Under the pieces are notes generated by a model, which was not told the DNA's origin, made no database searches, and saw only the letters and a program-made list of their open reading frames with translations. Shown piece after piece: positions 1 through 6,083 of a stretch of DNA of 17,896 nucleotides. The stretch is from SM23-78 sp041479965 (GTDB taxonomy: Archaea; Nanobdellota; Nanobdellia; Woesearchaeales; SM23-78), in NCBI GenBank assembly GCA_041479965.1, contig JBGOZE010000021.1:1-17896 (forward strand). Reading direction: 5' to 3'. Within the stretch, counting starts at the first letter, position 1; the number at the start of each line of letters is the position of its first letter. The translations under genes were made by a program, and so were the position numbers.

Positions 1-1
1 C

Positions 2-787
2 GAGCTTACCTGGAAGAATATCATCTACGATCTTGTAAGAGTCGAAGGCATGGACCCTTGGGACATCGACATCTCAGAAATATCTGTCAAATTCCTTGGC
101 ATGCTCAAGAAGCTCAGGAAGATGGATTTCAGGATCAGCGGCAAAGTAGTGCTTGCATCAGCCCTGCTTCTCAAGCTTAAATCAGACAAGCTGCTCGAGG
201 AGGACATCGCAGCCTTTGACAGTCTGATATCATCTGTTGATGACCCTGGAGAACTGCTCGATGAGCTAGGGCTTGATGAAGAAAAGCCCCGCAGGGAGAA
301 GATTCTTGCGCCAGGCCTGATGCCCAGGACGCCTCAGCCCAGGAAGAGAAAAGTATCTGTCTATGACTTGATTGAAGCCTTGGAAAAAGCCCTGGAAGTG
401 GAATACAGAAGGCCGGTCTATGTGCAGCCAACTGTCAAGTTTAAGATGCCTGAAAATTTCATTGACATGGGTGAGCTCATCAAGGATGTCTACCAGAAGG
501 TTCAAACCCACTACGGAACCAATGGCAATGTTCAAGAACAAACCCAGTCTCAGACATTGACTTTTAGCCAGCTCATTCCTTCTGATTCAAAAGAAGACAA
601 GGTCTACACCTTCATCCCTCTTCTTCACCTAGAGAATCAGAGGAAAGTGGATATGTACCAGGAAGTTCATTTCGGTGAGATTGAAATAGAGCTTCTGAAG
701 AACATAAGCCTCAACATAATCCCGCCCGGAGAAAGTGTAGCGCCTGAGAAGAATTCTGAAGCTGATAAGCTTAAACCTGTTGAATAA
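2..787 (+). CDS. scpA: Segregation and condensation protein A (ScpA), 5' partial
   Basis: ScpA is the kleisin subunit that bridges the heads of an SMC dimer during chromosome compaction and segregation. The reading frame is open from base 2, so the N-terminus lies outside the window; 261 residues are visible. The first visible residues include the typical ScpA stretch LVRVEGMDPWDIDIS, followed by a helical segment rich in Leu/Lys. The middle (about visible residues 95-120) is Pro/Arg/Lys-rich and linker-like. The C-terminal part (LLHLENQRKVDMYQEVHFGEIEI) resembles the winged-helix end that docks on the SMC head. The first in-frame ATG at 50 is internal to the conserved region and is not the start. 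The next gene, pfdA, begins 42 nt downstream behind its own TATA box. Family assignment is fairly confident; the operon upstream cannot be seen. Confidence 0.85.
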   Translation, partial: ELTWKNIIYDLVRVEGMDPWDIDISEISVKFLGMLKKLRKMDFRISGKVVLASALLLKLKSDKLLEEDIAAFDSLISSVDDPGELLDELGLDEEKPRREKILAPGLMPRTPQPRKRKVSVYDLIEALEKALEVEYRRPVYVQPTVKFKMPENFIDMGELIKDVYQKVQTHYGTNGNVQEQTQSQTLTFSQLIPSDSKEDKVYTFIPLLHLENQRKVDMYQEVHFGEIEIELLKNISLNIIPPGESVAPEKNSEADKLKPVE

Positions 788-800
788 GAAAATAAACCTT

Positions 801-806
801 TTTAAA
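801..806 (+). promoter_or_regulatory. TATA box of pfdA-ftsY
   Basis: TTTAAA sits 24-29 nt before the pfdA ATG at 830, the spacing expected for an archaeal promoter that starts a leaderless mRNA. No Shine-Dalgarno is present before 830, which agrees with a leaderless start. Confidence 0.6.
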
Positions 807-829
807 CCCAGACTTTTTCTTGCACTGAT

Positions 830-1267
830 ATGGCTACAAAAAAGAGCGTCAAAAAGATAGAAGGAAAAAGCAAGAATGAGAGCAAGCAACTGGACGAGCA
901 GAACAATTACATGCAGCTCCAGATGATTGACCAGCAGGCAAGACAGCTCCAGCAGTACTTGCAGACCTTTGACCAGCAGCTATTAGAGATAAAGAGAGTG
1001 ATTACCTCTCTTCAAGAGCTTTCAAAGCTCAAGAAAGGAGAAATGATATTCGCTCCTCTTGCCAGCGGCATATTTGTGAAGGCAAAGCTTGAGGACAGCA
1101 AGGAAGTCAGGGTCAATGTCGGCAACAACACTATCGTTACCAAGAGCATTGATGATGCTGTCAAGATGCTTGATGGCCAGGAAGCTGAGGTTTCGCATTA
1201 TAAGACAGAAGTCCTTGCTAAGTTTGAAGAGCTGATGAAGCAGGCAGAAGCCTTGCAGAAAGAGTGA
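830..1267 (+). CDS. pfdA: Prefoldin subunit alpha
   Basis: Prefoldin is the archaeal/eukaryotic ATP-independent holdase that captures unfolded proteins and passes them to the thermosome; alpha subunits form the dimeric core of the hexamer. The 145-residue protein has the expected layout. A charged N-terminus is followed by a Gln/Leu-rich coiled coil (about residues 25-62). A beta-hairpin core follows (about 68-112, with KGEMIFAPLASGIFVKAKL and VNVGNNTIVTKS), then a second coiled coil to the end. Length fits archaeal alpha subunits (about 140-150). Translation from 830 is likely leaderless because a TATA box lies 24-29 nt upstream. It ends 16 nt before ftsY, and pfdA-ftsY adjacency is a familiar archaeal pairing that supports both calls. 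Confidence 0.92.
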   Translation: MATKKSVKKIEGKSKNESKQLDEQNNYMQLQMIDQQARQLQQYLQTFDQQLLEIKRVITSLQELSKLKKGEMIFAPLASGIFVKAKLEDSKEVRVNVGNNTIVTKSIDDAVKMLDGQEAEVSHYKTEVLAKFEELMKQAEALQKE

Positions 1268-1283
1268 AAAGAGGTTTGGAACC

Positions 1284-2834
1284 ATGTTCAAGTTCCTTAA
1301 GGATAAGCTGAAGAAAGCTGTTTCTATTTTTTCCAAGAAGGTCGAGGAAGAGGCAGAGATAAAAGAAGAGATAAGGGAAGAAGAAATAAAGCCCGAGATA
1401 CAAGAGCCTGTCAGAAAAGAGATTAAGGAAGAGATTCAGGAAGAGATTAAGGAAGAGCCTGAGGTTTCTAAGCCAACTGAAGCTGAAGAAGAGAAACTGC
1501 CTGAGGCAGAGCCTGAGCCTGAAATACCTGTTGAGAAAGAAGAGGAAAAGAAGGAAGAGGCAATTGTAGAGGAGAAGAAAGAAATAACAGAAGAAGCAGC
1601 AAAGATTGAAGAGCCTGAGAAAGTTGAGGAAGCACAAGAAGAAGTGCCTGCTGAAGAGCCTGTTGAACAACAACCTGAGGAAAAACAGCCTGAAAAAACA
1701 ATTCCTGAATTCAAAGAAGAGGCCAAAGCATTTCAAGAGGAAAAACAGAGGAAGCTTCCTTTCTTCAAGAGAATATTCGGCAAGAAAGAAGAAAAAACAA
1801 TTGAAGCTGCAGAAGCAGTCAAGAAGGAAGCAATCATTGAGAAGAAACTCGAGTTAACCGAGATAAGAGTAGAGAAAGAAACCAAGCCGAGAGCTGAACC
1901 GAAGAAAGAAGAAAAAGAAGAGAAGGCAGAGAAAGAAGAGGAGTATGAGGAGAAGAAAGGATTTTTCAGGCGCATCAAAGAGACCTTCACCACTGTCAAG
2001 CTTTCTGAAGAGAAATTCGAGAAGCTCTTCTGGGAACTAGAATTGGTTCTCATGGAGAACAATGTTGCTGTCGAAGTCATTGACAAGATAAAATCAGACC
2101 TGAAGGCAGACCTCACAACAGGCAAGGTCAGCAGGAAAGGAGTGGAAGAGCTCATCCTGGATTCACTGAGAGATTCTGTCAAAGGCCTTTTCATAGATAA
2201 TGATTTTAATATCATTGATGAGATAAAAAAGAAGGCATCCAAGCCATACATCATCTCGTTCATAGGGGTGAATGGCAGTGGCAAGACCACTACTATGGCC
2301 AAGATAGCCCGCCTGTTGCAGAAGAACAATCTTTCTGTTGTGTTCGCAGCGAGCGACACTTTCAGGGCGGCAGCTATTCAGCAGTTGCAAGAGCATGCTG
2401 ACAAGCTAGGAGTGAAGATGATAAGGCACGATTATGAGTCAGACCCTGCTGCTGTTGCTTTTGATGCCATCCAGCACGCCAAGTCCAAGGGCATAGATGT
2501 GGTGCTCATAGACACTGCAGGAAGGCTTCATGTGAATGACAACCTGATGAACGAGCTGAAGAAGCTCATCAGGGTGAACAAGCCTGACCTGAAGATATTC
2601 GTAGGAGAGAGCATCACTGGCAATGACTGCGTAGAGCAGGCCAAGTTGTTCAATGAGGTTGTAGGTATCGATGCGATTATTCTTGCCAAGGCTGATGTTG
2701 ATGAGAAAGGAGGAGCAGCTGTGAGCGTCAGCTACGTGACCAAGAAGCCCATCATCTATCTGGGAACTGGACAGAAATATGATGATTTGCAGGAGTTCAA
2801 GCCGGAGATAATAATCAAGAACATCGGGCTTTAG
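1284..2834 (+). CDS. ftsY: Signal recognition particle receptor FtsY with an extended acidic N-domain
   Basis: FtsY is the SRP receptor GTPase that docks ribosome-SRP complexes on the membrane. The NG domain starts near residue 226. It carries the P-loop GVNGSGKT (328-335), DTFRAAA, the DTAGR G3 motif (410-414) and the closing GTGQKYDDLQEF. The usual TKxD base-recognition motif reads AKAD (468-471), a mild deviation. Residues 20-155 are almost only Glu, Lys and Pro in short repeats (EEIKEE/EEIQEE), so the protein is 516 aa, far longer than typical archaeal FtsY (about 300-400). Three basic amphipathic patches punctuate the acidic region: residues 1-19, 158-168 (LPFFKRIFGKK) and 226 onward (GFFRRIKETF). 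GAGGT at 1271-1275 is a good Shine-Dalgarno 8 nt before the ATG. It is probably co-transcribed with pfdA. Confidence 0.95.
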   Translation: MFKFLKDKLKKAVSIFSKKVEEEAEIKEEIREEEIKPEIQEPVRKEIKEEIQEEIKEEPEVSKPTEAEEEKLPEAEPEPEIPVEKEEEKKEEAIVEEKKEITEEAAKIEEPEKVEEAQEEVPAEEPVEQQPEEKQPEKTIPEFKEEAKAFQEEKQRKLPFFKRIFGKKEEKTIEAAEAVKKEAIIEKKLELTEIRVEKETKPRAEPKKEEKEEKAEKEEEYEEKKGFFRRIKETFTTVKLSEEKFEKLFWELELVLMENNVAVEVIDKIKSDLKADLTTGKVSRKGVEELILDSLRDSVKGLFIDNDFNIIDEIKKKASKPYIISFIGVNGSGKTTTMAKIARLLQKNNLSVVFAASDTFRAAAIQQLQEHADKLGVKMIRHDYESDPAAVAFDAIQHAKSKGIDVVLIDTAGRLHVNDNLMNELKKLIRVNKPDLKIFVGESITGNDCVEQAKLFNEVVGIDAIILAKADVDEKGGAAVSVSYVTKKPIIYLGTGQKYDDLQEFKPEIIIKNIGL

Positions 2835-2912
2835 ATAGCCTTCTCTGAAACAGATAGAATAAACAGGAAATAAGAAAAGAGCAATTCACTCTGAAGAATT
2901 TAAGAATACTTC

Positions 2913-3077
2913 CTAAACCTTCTCAAAAACTCCTACAGCATGCCCGCAGGGCTTTCCATCCCAGCTGCAGAGGTCTGTGCAGCAGCCTAAATGGACATTG
3001 CCGCTCTTATGCTTGCAGATGACCACCGTATTGGTATCTCCTGTGAAGTCAACACCGCATATATTGCATTTGGTCAC
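2913..3077 (-). CDS. Small Cys-rich putative zinc-binding protein (54 aa)
   Basis: A 54-residue protein with seven cysteines and three histidines: CNIC at 4-7, C21/H23, H29, CC at 32-33, C37, C44 and H46. These could bind one or two zinc ions, and the fold is probably a treble-clef or ribbon type. The reading frame stays open further upstream, but I place the start at the GTG at 3077. An excellent Shine-Dalgarno (AGGGGTGG, forward 3083-3090) precedes it by 5 nt, and the upstream extension overlaps a likely non-coding RNA and has no domain character. The gene converges on ftsY with 78 nt between stops. Function is not recognised; nucleic-acid or protein binding would be a guess. Confidence 0.7.
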   Translation of the reverse strand: MTKCNICGVDFTGDTNTVVICKHKSGNVHLGCCTDLCSWDGKPCGHAVGVFEKV

Positions 3078-3130
3078 TAATTCCACCCCTTTAATTAATC
3101 TGTTTATGATATTTACAAAAAGGTATTCAC

Positions 3131-3250
3131 AAAAAATAAATGGGGGAGTGGGGAAAGCTGTTGTCTTTTCTTGCACTATACCAAGCTTGCAACGGTGATT
3201 ACAGATTGGAATAGAACTTTGAAAAAACAGCTCTTGCTTTCCCACCCTCC
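3131..3250 (-). ncRNA. Candidate structured non-coding RNA of ~120 nt, unknown family
   Basis: On the minus strand the 5' end (3250 downward) and 3' end (up to 3142) are complementary over roughly 14 bp with one mismatch and one bulge, centred on GGGAAAGC/GCTTTCCC. The stem continues inward through AGCTGTT/AACAGCT and TTTTC/GAAAA, with a 6-nt bulge created by a repeated AGC. A further hairpin TTGCA/TGCAA lies inside. A TATA box (TTTAAA, 3275-3280) lies about 25 nt before the first base of the closing stem, and a T-rich tract (ATTTATTTTTT, 3131-3141) directly follows its last base. Promoter, closed stem and T-tract therefore agree on one transcript. It is not a tRNA, 5S or SRP RNA as far as I can tell; no known family is recognised. 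Confidence 0.5.
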
Positions 3251-3267
3251 AGCACTAGTTAAGTGCT
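3251..3267. repeat. Perfect 6-bp palindrome between TATA box and start of the RNA
   Basis: AGCACT and AGTGCT flank a 5-nt centre. The palindrome occupies about -1 to -17 of the candidate RNA promoter, so an operator is possible. It is also close to the end of the winged-helix gene, so a hairpin role in 3'-end formation is the alternative. Confidence 0.35.
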
Positions 3268-3274
3268 TTGGCTT

Positions 3275-3280
3275 TTTAAA
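3275..3280 (-). promoter_or_regulatory. TATA box of the candidate structured RNA
   Basis: TTTAAA within an AT-rich run, 25-30 nt upstream of 3250 on the minus strand, where the closing stem of the RNA begins. Confidence 0.45.
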
Positions 3281-3321
3281 TTTTATTAAAAATAAGTATT
3301 ATTGAGATGATCTTGGACATA

Positions 3322-3606
3322 TCATATGGTTTCGTTCAGGCCGAACGAGTCAACGAATTCGATTATAAGCTTGTACTTGTTGAGATATTCAAAGCCCTTG
3401 GGAGCCAATGAGTAGGTCTTTCCGGCCTTGGTGATGTTCTCAATCACGAACCCCTTTGAGATGAGCTCTCCCAGGTATTCTTCCAGCATCTGGTGCGATA
3501 GGTTGGACTTGTAAAGGATATGGGTAGGCTTAATCCTGCCGTTTTTGTTTTGAATAGCCTTCAGGATATCATGGATGACCTGAAGCCGGTCTCTTTTTTT
3601 GTTCAT
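3322..3606 (-). CDS. Winged-helix transcriptional regulator
   Basis: A 94-residue winged-helix DNA-binding protein of the small archaeal type (HTH_45-like). Residues 8-20 form the first helix (LQVIHDILKAIQN). KPTHILYKSNLSHQMLEEYLGELISKGF is the helix-turn-helix with its recognition helix, and YSLAPKGFEYLNKYK is the wing and C-terminal dimer helix. There is no sensor domain of its own. It overlaps the 3' end of the upstream seven-helix membrane gene by 38 nt in another frame, so the two are translated from one mRNA and probably act together, with the membrane protein as sensor and this as output. Shine-Dalgarno support is weak (GATGGT). Confidence 0.8.
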   Translation of the reverse strand: MNKKRDRLQVIHDILKAIQNKNGRIKPTHILYKSNLSHQMLEEYLGELISKGFVIENITKAGKTYSLAPKGFEYLNKYKLIIEFVDSFGLNETI

Positions 3607-4267
3607 ATTTTCTTACCATCATCAAGTTAATTAAGATGAGTATGTAGGCTGCTAGCTCAAGGAAGTATCCTACTACATAATAAACTGCATTATAATTGAC
3701 AGAGAAGATGAACTGGATGTTACTGAGCAGTATCAGGGCAAAGGCAAAAAGCATAATCCTGGTGTTGGTTCTTTTATTTTCAAGATAATGAAACAGGTAA
3801 TGAAGGGAGATATATACTAATAGTATGGATGATAGGAGATGATATAAAAAAAGTGGATTTTCAGTGAATACCAGGGAAAGCAAGGCTATTATCAGCAACA
3901 GAGAAAGAGTTTTTGTGCTCTTGACCTTCAAGGTCATGTATACTAAGACCACTAACCCGATAGTGAAAAGGATGATGCGGAAATGGAATCCTATAGTTTC
4001 GATGACCTGGAAAGAAAACAATTTCATGGCTAAGCTTATTTGGTCATCCAGCTTTGACAAGGCAAGGAAGTTAAAGGCAGACTCAATTATATATGCGAGT
4101 GATATGAAGAGAAATGAAGATGCAAAAAGCCTCAGAGGCCTTTGATTAGAGAGGCGGTATATTCTGAAGGCATAGATGCTTAATGTCAAGGTGATTATGG
4201 CAAAAACTAGTTGCATGACAACATCATACCCTAAAAACCAGCTCGGCACCAGATAGGTGTGCACCAT
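3569..4267 (-). CDS. Seven-helix membrane protein, putative sensor
   Basis: A 232-residue integral membrane protein with seven hydrophobic segments. Approximate starts are residues 12, 46, 83, 120, 141, 170 and 195. Short charged loops separate them, and a basic cytoplasmic tail ends the protein. No enzymatic motif is seen. The start at 4267 is supported by a TATA box at 4294-4299, 27 nt upstream, which implies a leaderless mRNA. The 3' end overlaps a winged-helix regulator by 38 nt. Pairing of an archaeal 7TM protein with a small winged-helix protein suggests a membrane signal-to-transcription module. This is inferred from gene order only, and the ligand is unknown. Confidence 0.65.
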   Translation of the reverse strand: MVHTYLVPSWFLGYDVVMQLVFAIITLTLSIYAFRIYRLSNQRPLRLFASSFLFISLAYIIESAFNFLALSKLDDQISLAMKLFSFQVIETIGFHFRIILFTIGLVVLVYMTLKVKSTKTLSLLLIIALLSLVFTENPLFLYHLLSSILLVYISLHYLFHYLENKRTNTRIMLFAFALILLSNIQFIFSVNYNAVYYVVGYFLELAAYILILINLMMVRKYEQKKRPASGHP

Positions 4268-4293
4268 TGAGCTTCTCGAGACGCAAATTCCTT

Positions 4294-4299
4294 TTTAAA
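4294..4299 (-). promoter_or_regulatory. TATA box of the 7TM-winged-helix pair
   Basis: TTTAAA lies 27 nt before the ATG at 4267 on the minus strand. The intergenic region is shared with the divergent promoter of the two micro-genes. Confidence 0.55.
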
Positions 4300-4337
4300 T
4301 CTTATGTATCTTTCCTCTTGAACATTCTTTAATAACA

Positions 4338-4347
4338 AATTTATAAA
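4338..4347 (+). promoter_or_regulatory. TATA box of the two micro-genes
   Basis: AATTTATAAA-type box that would start transcription near 4368-4372, leaving a leader of about 35 nt that contains the hairpin at 4370-4390 and the Shine-Dalgarno at 4393. Confidence 0.5.
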
Positions 4348-4369
4348 GGATTTTCCAAGATATTCTCAT

Positions 4370-4390
4370 AAGCCCTTTGATAAAAGGCTT
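4370..4390 (+). promoter_or_regulatory. Leader hairpin directly before the Shine-Dalgarno
   Basis: AAGCCCTTT and AAAAGGCTT form a 9-bp stem with one mismatch and a GAT loop. It would occupy nearly the whole predicted leader and ends 2 nt before GGAGG (4393-4397), so it could control access of ribosomes. No matching regulator is known. Confidence 0.4.
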
Positions 4391-4405
4391 TTGGAGGCGA
4401 GTGAC

Positions 4406-4531
4406 ATGAGAACAATGCAAGAAATACGGCAGGAGCTTTTGATCAAGGAAATACGGACAGCCTACTGGCGGCTGAACCATAGTGTCCCGACAATGAAAGA
4501 GATGGATGATCTTGAGGAGGTGCTGGTATGA
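4406..4531 (+). CDS. Small protein of unknown function (41 aa), first of a coupled pair
   Basis: ATG at 4406 follows a strong Shine-Dalgarno (GGAGG, 4393-4397) by 8 nt. The 41-residue product begins MRTMQEIRQELLIKEIRTAYW and is predicted to be mostly helical, with alternating charged and hydrophobic residues and an acidic end (DDLEEVLV). Its TGA overlaps the ATG of the next gene in the sequence ATGA, a classical sign of translational coupling. No family is recognised. The good ribosome site, the start/stop overlap and an upstream TATA box together argue for a real gene. Confidence 0.6.
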   Translation: MRTMQEIRQELLIKEIRTAYWRLNHSVPTMKEMDDLEEVLV

Positions 4532-4707
4532 TGAGCCAAGAAAGCCATGAAGAAAGTTACGCCCAGGACCTGTTGCTAGGAGATTTTTTCCATTGGACCA
4601 TGGACAGGACCGGTCACTTTGTAATCGAGCAGAACGAAATAGGATTTGGAGGAGATTTTCAGACTCTTGAACTGGACGCGATAACAGAGCGGATAATGGA
4701 TGAATGA
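4528..4707 (+). CDS. Small protein of unknown function (59 aa), second of a coupled pair
   Basis: The 59-residue product starts at the ATG of the ATGA overlap (4528-4531). A near-perfect Shine-Dalgarno (GAGGAGGTG, 4514-4522) inside the first gene lies 5 nt upstream. The protein is acidic: polar N-terminus, central DLLLGDFFHWTMDRTGHFVIEQ, then a Gly-rich turn (GFGGDF) and a helical acidic end. It has no Cys, no signal peptide and no membrane helix. No homologue is recognised. A toxin-antitoxin-like pairing (two tiny coupled genes) is conceivable, but neither product shows a toxin motif. The oxygen-defence operon begins about 140 nt later behind its own promoter. Confidence 0.6.
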   Translation: MMSQESHEESYAQDLLLGDFFHWTMDRTGHFVIEQNEIGFGGDFQTLELDAITERIMDE

Positions 4708-4776
4708 TGGCTTGATGCTGACTGACAAGAAAGTTAATGAGGGATCTAAATGATGAACTGATGTGTTGGAGAAGGG

Positions 4777-4811
4777 CAGGACAGGAACGATTTCCCCCCG
4801 GGCCTGTTCTG
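4777..4811. repeat. GC-rich hairpin between the micro-genes and the regulator gene
   Basis: CAGGACAGG (4777-4785) pairs with CCTGTTCTG (4803-4811): nine base pairs including one G-U, around a C-rich loop. It is the only notable element in the stretch 4708-4848. It may end the micro-gene transcript or be part of a small RNA. There is no T-tract directly behind it. Confidence 0.35.
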
Positions 4812-4848
4812 TTCCTGCAATATTTCTTGCGGGCGGACAACCAAAAGC

Positions 4849-4856
4849 TTTATAAA
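4849..4856 (+). promoter_or_regulatory. TATA box of the oxygen-defence operon
   Basis: TTTATAAA predicts transcription start near 4876-4880, inside the Fur-type operator, so bound repressor would cover the start site. Confidence 0.65.
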
Positions 4857-4874
4857 TCAATAATCATTTCCATA

Positions 4875-4889
4875 TGATAATCATTATCA
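4875..4889. promoter_or_regulatory. Perfect 7-1-7 Fur-type operator
   Basis: TGATAATCATTATCA is an exact 7-1-7 inverted repeat identical to the classical Fur box core (TGATAATNATTATCA). It overlaps the predicted transcription start and lies 27 nt upstream of the start codon of a Fur/PerR-family gene, so autoregulation and control of rubrerythrin and the genes behind it are the natural reading. A partial extra half-site (AATAATCATT) lies about 10 nt upstream. Confidence 0.8.
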
Positions 4890-4916
4890 TTTAAGTTGTT
4901 GGGCGGGTATGAAACT

Positions 4917-5285
4917 ATGCGCATGACCAATCAGAGGCTCAAGATTCTAGAATACCTTAAGGGCGTGAAGACGCACCCTACTGCAGATATGGTCTACAGG
5001 GCAGTTGCCAAGGAGCTGCCGAATATCACCTTGGCTACAATCTACAGGAACCTGAATCATTCGGCAGAGCAAGGAGAGATCCAGAGATTTGAGGTGAACT
5101 GCACCAGCAGATTTGACGGAGACGTGAGCTTCCATCAGCACTGCATCTGCAAGAAATGCGGCAAGATACATGATATCTTCGAATCCAAGATAACCAAGGA
5201 CACCATGAATAAGGTTAAGTCAAGTGACTTTGAACCTGAGAGCATCAATATTCTCATATATGGAAAATGTAAAAAATGCAGATGA
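4917..5285 (+). CDS. perR: Fur-family metalloregulator, PerR-like
   Basis: A 122-residue Fur-superfamily repressor. Residues 1-60 form the winged helix (TADMVYRAV, NITLATIYRNLN recognition helix); the rest is the metal-binding dimer domain. H20, D67, H73, H75 and D86 match the spacing of the PerR regulatory site. An Asp rather than Glu at the D86 position is the feature linked to peroxide sensing in PerR versus Fur. C78/C81 and C118/C121 make the structural Cys4 zinc site. Start: ATG 4917 is preferred, or ATG 4923. An earlier in-frame TTG at 4896 is unlikely. GGGCGGG (4901-4907) is a modest ribosome site. The gene lies behind a perfect Fur-type operator and heads the rubrerythrin operon; the next gene's Shine-Dalgarno overlaps its stop. 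Iron-sensing Fur is the alternative. Confidence 0.85.
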   Translation: MRMTNQRLKILEYLKGVKTHPTADMVYRAVAKELPNITLATIYRNLNHSAEQGEIQRFEVNCTSRFDGDVSFHQHCICKKCGKIHDIFESKITKDTMNKVKSSDFEPESINILIYGKCKKCR

Positions 5286-5295
5286 GGTGTAAAAA

Positions 5296-5880
5296 ATGAA
5301 CCAGACAATACAAAACCTGACCAAGGCCTTCATTGGTGAGAGCCAGGCAAGGAATAGGTACAGCTTCTACGCAAAAGTCGCGCAGAAAGAAGGATACGAG
5401 CAGATAGCAGAGATCTTCATAGTGACAGCAGAGAACGAGAGGATTCACGCCAAGAGGCTGTTTGAGCAGATTAATGCATTGAAAAAGAATAGCAAAGAAA
5501 AATTTGACCCGATAATGGTGGAAACAGACGCGCCAACAACTTACGGGACAACCATTGAGAACCTCAAGGCAGCAATTGCAGGCGAGCACCACGAGCACGC
5601 TAGCATGTACCCTGAGTTTGCCAAGATTGCTGAGGAAGAAGGCTTCCCAGAGCTGGCCAAGCGCCTTTTAGCCATAGCCACGGCAGAAGAGCACCACGAG
5701 GAGAGATACAAGAAGCTCCTTAAAGAGCTGGAAGCAGGTACTGTCTTCAAGAAGAAAAAAGAAACATGGTGGGTTTGCAGGGAATGCGGCTATGTGCATC
5801 TAGGCAAAGAGCCGCCTGTGAAGTGCCCCGCATGCGACCACCCGAGTGCATTCTATCAAGTGAAGTGTGAGGATTATTAA
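5296..5880 (+). CDS. rbr: Rubrerythrin
   Basis: Rubrerythrin reduces hydrogen peroxide to water in anaerobes, using a di-iron centre in a four-helix bundle and a rubredoxin domain for electron entry; cytoplasmic. Di-iron ligands are visible in the two helical pairs: E15, E48 and H51 in the first half, E97 and E100, E131 and H134 in the second. The C-terminal rubredoxin domain has C161/C164 (CREC) and C177/C180 (CPAC). The 194-residue length is standard. GAGGTG at 5284-5289 overlaps the end of the regulator gene and lies 6 nt before the ATG, showing tight operon packing. Control by the upstream PerR-like protein is likely. Confidence 0.96.
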   Translation: MNQTIQNLTKAFIGESQARNRYSFYAKVAQKEGYEQIAEIFIVTAENERIHAKRLFEQINALKKNSKEKFDPIMVETDAPTTYGTTIENLKAAIAGEHHEHASMYPEFAKIAEEEGFPELAKRLLAIATAEEHHEERYKKLLKELEAGTVFKKKKETWWVCRECGYVHLGKEPPVKCPACDHPSAFYQVKCEDY

Positions 5881-5919
5881 TATGAACTCTGAATGGAAAA
5901 AAATTAAGGAGTGATAAAA

Positions 5920-6063
5920 ATGGGAAAGACATTTTGGAGATGCAGAGTGTGTGGAGATGTGCACTATGGACTAGCAGGGCCTGAATTTTGCCCTACTTGC
6001 AAGAACAAGAATACCTATGTTAGCATTGACAAAAAAGAAGCTAAGGTCATCATGCAATTATGA
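5920..6063 (+). CDS. Rubredoxin-like small iron protein (47 aa)
   Basis: A 47-residue single-domain protein with two Cys pairs, CRVC (8-11) and CPTC (24-27), and FWRC/VHYG features. It closely resembles the rubredoxin-like domain that ends rubrerythrin (CREC...GYVHLG...CPAC). It probably carries one Fe(Cys)4 centre and shuttles electrons to rubrerythrin or to superoxide reductase. GGAGTGAT (5908-5915) provides a strong ribosome site 4 nt before the ATG. It lies 39 nt after rbr and is short compared with classical rubredoxin (about 52-55 aa). Confidence 0.85.
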   Translation: MGKTFWRCRVCGDVHYGLAGPEFCPTCKNKNTYVSIDKKEAKVIMQL

Positions 6064-6083
6064 ACCTATAGGAGGTGATTATC

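Noticed and set aside
1218..2359. Long antisense frames opposite ftsY
   Set aside because: They result from the Glu/Lys-rich codons of ftsY (GAA/AAG read as TTC/CTT) and give Phe/Leu- or Ser-rich nonsense without start signals.
3078..3245. N-terminal extension of the Cys-rich protein to 110 residues
   Set aside because: The extension has no domain character, lies over the structured RNA candidate, and the GTG at 3077 has an excellent ribosome site.
4708..4770. C/D-box small RNA
   Set aside because: ATGATGA and CTGA boxes occur, but they are adjacent instead of about 12 nt apart, so no guide fits between them.
4909..4926. Leader peptide MKLCA overlapping the regulator start
   Set aside because: It is only five codons long, out of frame, and its stop overlaps ATG 4923 only by chance as far as can be seen; no supporting feature.
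5882..5914. 10-residue ORF MNSEWKKIKE between rubrerythrin and the rubredoxin-like gene
   Set aside because: No ribosome site precedes it; it most likely is the spacer with the next gene's Shine-Dalgarno.
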